DNA of 17,305 nt from Zoogloeaceae bacterium (GTDB taxonomy: Bacteria > Pseudomonadota > Gammaproteobacteria > Burkholderiales > Rhodocyclaceae): assembly GCA_031267345.1 (NCBI GenBank), contig JAIRZG010000242.1, positions 1-17,305 of the forward strand, in the 5' to 3' direction. Both the position numbers and the translations under genes were made by a program. Positions 14,070-17,305 of the stretch are shown piece after piece. Numbering within the stretch: position 1 is the stretch's first letter; every line of letters begins with the position of its first letter. Under the pieces are notes generated by a model. That model ran no database searches. It was not told the origin of the DNA and worked only from the letters and a program-made list of their open reading frames with translations.

Positions 14070-15224
14070 TCAAGGGGATGGCAGGGCTTTTTCTCCTTCC
14101 CTGACTTCTGATCCCTGTTGCGCCTTGTCTTCAAAGCGGGCGGCGATGGTGATGAATTCTTCTTCGCATTGCAGAAAGGCATCCACGATGTCGCTGTCAA
14201 AGTGTTGGCCGCGCCCCTGGAGGATGATGTGGCGGGCGTCGGCGTGGGTCATGGGCGGTTTGTAGATGCGGCGGCTGATGAGAGCGTCATAGACATCCGC
14301 CAACGCCATGAGGCGGGCGGAAATAGGGATGTCATCGCCGGAAAGCCCTTGTGGATAACCGCTGCCATCCCATTTTTCATGGTGTGAATAGGCAATCTCG
14401 CGCGCGCAGGCGAGAAAACCAACAACTTCGCCCACCTGCGCTTCCGCGCCCGCGATGACATCGCTGCCCAGATTGGTATGCGTTTTCATGATTTCAAACT
14501 CGTCCGGCGTCAGTTTGCCCGGTTTCAGGAGGATGCGATCCGGAATGCCGATTTTGCCGATGTCGTGCAGCGGCGCGGATTTGTAGAGGGTGTCAATGGT
14601 CGCGTCGCCCAGATAACGCTGAAAGCGCGGATGATTTTGCAGGCAGCGGGCAATTACCCGGATATAGCGTTGGGTGCGGAAAATATGGTTGCCGGTTTCG
14701 TTGTCGCGCGTTTCCGCCAGGGAGGCCATCATGCGGATGGTGACATCTTGCACGGACTGGATGGTGCGGGTGCGTTGCTCGATCACGCTTTCCAGATAGG
14801 CGGCGTTGTCGCGCAAAAAGTCGGCGCTGGCCTTGAGCCGCAATTGCGTCGCCACCCGCGCCATGAAGATGGAGGGATTGATCGGCTTGGTGATGTAATC
14901 CACCGCGCCCAGTTCAAAACCATGCTGTTCGTCTTCCTGGGCGTTGCTGGCGGTCAGGAAAATGACCGGAATATTGCGCGTGGCCTCCTGCGCCTTGAGT
15001 TGCGCGCAGACCTGATAACCATCCATTTCCGGCATCATGATGTCGAGCAGGATGAGATCGGGCGGATTTTCCGCCAGCGCGATCCGCAAAGCCTTTTCGC
15101 CGCTGCTGGCGAGTTTGACGCGATACACTTCTTTCAGCAGGTTGCTCATCAGGGTGAGGTTGTCCGCCGTGTCGTCTACGACCAGAACGGTGTGCCTGTA
15201 CTTGAGGTCAGGATAGATTGGCAT
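14070..15224 (-). CDS. Response regulator with HD-GYP domain (probable c-di-GMP phosphodiesterase, RpfG type)
   Basis: A 384-residue RpfG-type regulator. The receiver domain (about 10-130) has the acidic pocket VVDD (15-18), phosphoacceptor Asp61 in LLDIMMPEMDG, and the conserved Lys113 in ITKPIN. A helical linker (132-160) leads to the HD-GYP domain. The metal-binding HD pair is at 220-221 in APLHDIGKIGIPDR, then HHEKWDGSGYP (281-291) with the GYP triplet and ALADVYDAL (307-315). All expected metal and catalytic motifs are present, so it probably degrades cyclic di-GMP on phosphorylation. The frame is open to 15362, but ATG 15224 gives the standard receiver start and overlaps the upstream phosphorelay gene by 17 bases, implying coupling. 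That gene probably delivers the phosphoryl group through its HPt domain. Confidence 0.9.
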   Translation of the reverse strand: MPIYPDLKYRHTVLVVDDTADNLTLMSNLLKEVYRVKLASSGEKALRIALAENPPDLILLDIMMPEMDGYQVCAQLKAQEATRNIPVIFLTASNAQEDEQHGFELGAVDYITKPINPSIFMARVATQLRLKASADFLRDNAAYLESVIEQRTRTIQSVQDVTIRMMASLAETRDNETGNHIFRTQRYIRVIARCLQNHPRFQRYLGDATIDTLYKSAPLHDIGKIGIPDRILLKPGKLTPDEFEIMKTHTNLGSDVIAGAEAQVGEVVGFLACAREIAYSHHEKWDGSGYPQGLSGDDIPISARLMALADVYDALISRRIYKPPMTHADARHIILQGRGQHFDSDIVDAFLQCEEEFITIAARFEDKAQQGSEVREGEKALPSP

Positions 15225-16690
15225 TTTTATGCTCCGGTGACAGATGCCGCGCCAGTTTACGGTACGCTTCATCAAAATCAAAGGTTTGCAGACTTTTTGC
15301 AAAAGCGGTGAATTCCGCGCCGAATACGGCTTGCAGGGTCGCGCTTTCCGTTTCCAGCACATCCAGCGCCTCGGCGTCGCTTTCCGCCAGCAGATCCGCC
15401 AGCCGCTTCAGCAGCGCGGCGACATGCGGAGAACGGGCGTCCGTTTGCACCGCGGCGGCGACGGCTTCGGCGTCCGCCGCCGCGTGTTCGAGGAAGAAAC
15501 GGCGCAATTCCGTCATGAAGGGCGACAGCGCGCCTTCGAGTTCAGCCAGACAATCTTTCAGGGTCAGATGCTCGCGCCCGCTTCGTTCCGCGCCCTGCAT
15601 CGCGCGGCAGATGGATTCCAGACGCGCGGCGCAGGCGGAAATTTCCGTCGCGCCGATATTGCCCGCCACGCCTCTCAGGGTATGCGCCAGACGGGCAAGC
15701 TGCGTTCGATCATCCTTCGCCAGCGCCGCGCGCAGGGCAGACAGCGTTTCCGCCTGATTCATGAGGAATTTTTCCAGCAAATCGCGGTAGAGCCGCGCCT
15801 TGCCCAACACCCGCCGCAAGCCGTCTTCCAGATTCAGGCCGGGCAGGTGTGGCAACGTCACCTGCGGCGGCGCGTCCTTCTCTGCGGCGTGGCGTTTTTC
15901 CTGCGCCACGCGTTGCGCGCGCGCCGCGTCGGGGCGTATCCAGCGCAACAGCATGACACGCAACTGTTCCGGCTCTATGGGTTTGGGCAAATGGTCGTTC
16001 ATGCCCGCTTCCAGACAGCGTTCGCGGTCGCCGGGCATGGCGTTGGCGGTCATGGCGACAATGGGCAGCACATGCCCCATCGCCCGCAATTGCCGCGTAG
16101 CTTCCATTCCATCCATGACCGGCATCTGCACGTCCATGAAAATCATGTCATAGGGCTGGCTTGCCCGCCGCACCCATTCCAGCGCCGCCGCGCCGTCGCC
16201 CGCCACATCCACCTGGAATTGGGCGTCCTGGAGAATTTCGCAGGCCACCTGCTGATTGAGATCGTTGTCTTCCACCAGCAGGATGCGCGCGCCGGCAATG
16301 GCTTCCAGACCCGCGCCCAGCGTACTGCCCACACTTCCGGTACGCTCCACTGCCGCGTCTTCCGCCGCCGTGACATTGCCTGTGTCGGGATTGGCCAGAA
16401 TGCGCGTCATTTCATCGAACAACAAAGAAGCGTTGACCGGCTTGATGAGCACATTGTGGATGCCCGCGCGCGCGGCGAGATGCAGCACTTCTTCCCGCCC
16501 GTAGGCGGTGATCATGACAATCGTCGGACAGTAGTCGCGCAGGGTTTCGCGCAGTCGCCGGGCGGTTTCAATCCCGTCCATGTCCGGCATCTGCCAGTCG
16601 AGCAGCGCCACATGAAACGGCGTGCCGACGCGCAGGGCTTCCATGCCGATTTCCAGCGCCTTCTGACCGGATTCGGCTTCCGTCACGCGC
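15208..16690 (-). CDS. Receiver-receiver-HPt part of a hybrid sensor kinase (5' part replaced)
   Basis: This is the C-terminal two-thirds of the long minus-strand frame. Numbering from GTG 17292, a first receiver begins abruptly in its second helix at EAESGQKALE (205-214). It keeps phosphoacceptor Asp232 (ALLDWQMPDMDG) and Lys284 (IKPVN) but lacks the first strand with its acidic pair. A second, complete receiver follows: ILLVEDNDLN (337-346), FMDVQMPVMDG (385-395), LPKPIE. Then comes an HPt domain with the phosphorylatable histidine in LARLAHTLRGVAGNIGA (His537). REC-REC-HPt is the usual tail of a BarA-like hybrid histidine kinase, but no sensor, HisKA or ATPase domain is present. Upstream the same frame is oxidoreductase sequence. 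The gene overlaps the HD-GYP regulator downstream, its likely phosphorelay partner. Confidence 0.82.
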
Positions 16691-17305
16691 AGGTTCTGCA
16701 AGCCGTCGCGCGCCGAGACCAGCGGTTCGGCTTCGCCGCGAATGACGGCGGCAAAATGGGCAATCTGTTCGGCCAGAGGGTCCTTGCGCTCAACATAAAG
16801 TGTCTCGCAACGAAACGGATTGTACCAGGAGCGATCCCCGTCCTGCTTGTAATACTTCAGGCGCATAGTGGGTACGGCCAGCGAGCCGCGATTGCCGAGG
16901 ATCGTATAGCAATCTTCGTCGGGGTAGGTCGGGTATTGTTTGTTCTCCTGTGAGGTCTGTTCCCAGCTTCGCGGGCTGGCGGCGGCGTCGGATAACAGGA
17001 AACTGCCGAGCGCGCCGTTGGCGAACTGGAAGTTGATCGCCGCCGTGTCTTCGACGTTGAATCCGCGTGTGGCGTTCGAGGTGAAGGACTGCACGGCGAC
17101 GATCTCGCCGACCATCGCGCGCAGGTTGCCGACTTCGTGAATCAGGTTGAGCAGGATCGGGCCGCCGCCCGGTTCTCGACGCCAGGCGTTCGGGCCGTCG
17201 TAATACCCGTCGCTGTCCGGCTTGTAGAAGACGGCGCTGCCCATGACGCCGACGATCTGCCCGAGCAGACCGGAACTTACTACTTCAACCACCTTGTGCA
17301 GAATT
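16675..17305 (-). CDS. Gfo/Idh/MocA-family oxidoreductase, C-terminal fragment fused in frame to a receiver domain
   Basis: The frame enters from beyond the right edge of the window (codons before GTG 17292 are open) and reads about 206 residues of the C-terminal alpha/beta domain of a Gfo/Idh/MocA oxidoreductase. These enzymes use NAD(P) with sugars, inositol or similar polyols. Signatures are KVVEVVSSGLLGQIVGVMGS, GGPILLNLIHEVGNLRAMVG, FTSNATRGFNVEDTAAINF, GNRGSLAVPTMRLKYY and, at the end, EPLVSARDGLQNLRVTEA. Normally that last helix would continue with a few more residues to the natural C-terminus (pattern VTEAxxEAARTG). Here it turns directly into receiver sequence (ESGQKALE). The NAD-binding N-terminal domain is off the window. 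No stop codon separates the two proteins. I regard this as a fragment, not a working oxidoreductase. Confidence 0.8.

Noticed and set aside
15225..15362. Upstream extension of the HD-GYP gene
   Set aside because: The added 46 residues are out-of-frame translation of the HPt gene; the receiver domain starts properly at ATG 15224.
15244..16953. A 569-codon open frame on the plus strand
   Set aside because: It is antisense to the receiver/HPt gene and crosses its join; rich in Arg/His/Gln with no recognisable domain.

Overview
The window looks like a piece of a GC-rich Gram-negative chromosome, most likely a betaproteobacterium. Evidence for this is the gene order hisF-hisI-hisE-HIT-tatA with separate hisI and hisE, a secretin-based type II secretion/type IV pilus-like operon, and an HD-GYP signalling gene. 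I cannot fix the genus from sequence alone.

Layout. (1) 1-1552, plus strand: the end of the histidine operon (hisF 3' end, hisI, hisE), then a HinT-type HIT protein and tatA; the usual tatB and tatC do not follow. (2) 1553-7041: an accessory stretch. It opens with decayed transposase sequence (about 1722-1950). A 160-bp-scale imperfect inverted repeat (1960-2276, and 3378-3540) follows, framing one AT-rich GT4 glycosyltransferase gene (2299-3382). That gene is split by one extra C in a run of nine C, so it is either a phase-variable locus or carries a frameshift error. The left repeat arm is itself interrupted by a block of three tandem hairpins (2081-2177). Beyond lie a 5'-truncated orphan HicB antitoxin (minus), a NodU/CmcH/TobZ-type carbamoyltransferase coupled to an Mrr-type restriction endonuclease (plus, one base apart), and a DUF3861-type small protein (minus). 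(3) 7188-13934, minus strand: a tightly packed five-gene operon, in transcription order secretin lipoprotein (MshL-like), ATPase (GspE), platform protein (GspF), a PilM/N- or GspL-like protein and a PilO/GspM-like protein. (4) 14070-17305, minus strand: a receiver-HD-GYP response regulator, preceded in the same transcript by a receiver-receiver-HPt protein.

The 5' part of that last reading frame is not a kinase but the C-terminal half of a Gfo/Idh/MocA-family oxidoreductase, joined in frame inside a truncated receiver domain near 16675-16690. That is either a gene fusion or, more likely, an assembly chimera at the edge of the sequence.

Working together: the operon in (3) encodes the cytoplasmic ATPase, inner-membrane platform and outer-membrane pore of one export or pilus machine, although no pilin or pseudopilin is in the window. 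The genes in (4) form a phosphorelay ending in a probable c-di-GMP phosphodiesterase. Region (2) is an island of surface-glycan, modification and restriction functions. The best candidates for something new are the inverted-repeat-bounded glycosyltransferase cassette with its C tract and hairpin insert, and the carbamoyltransferase-Mrr pair.
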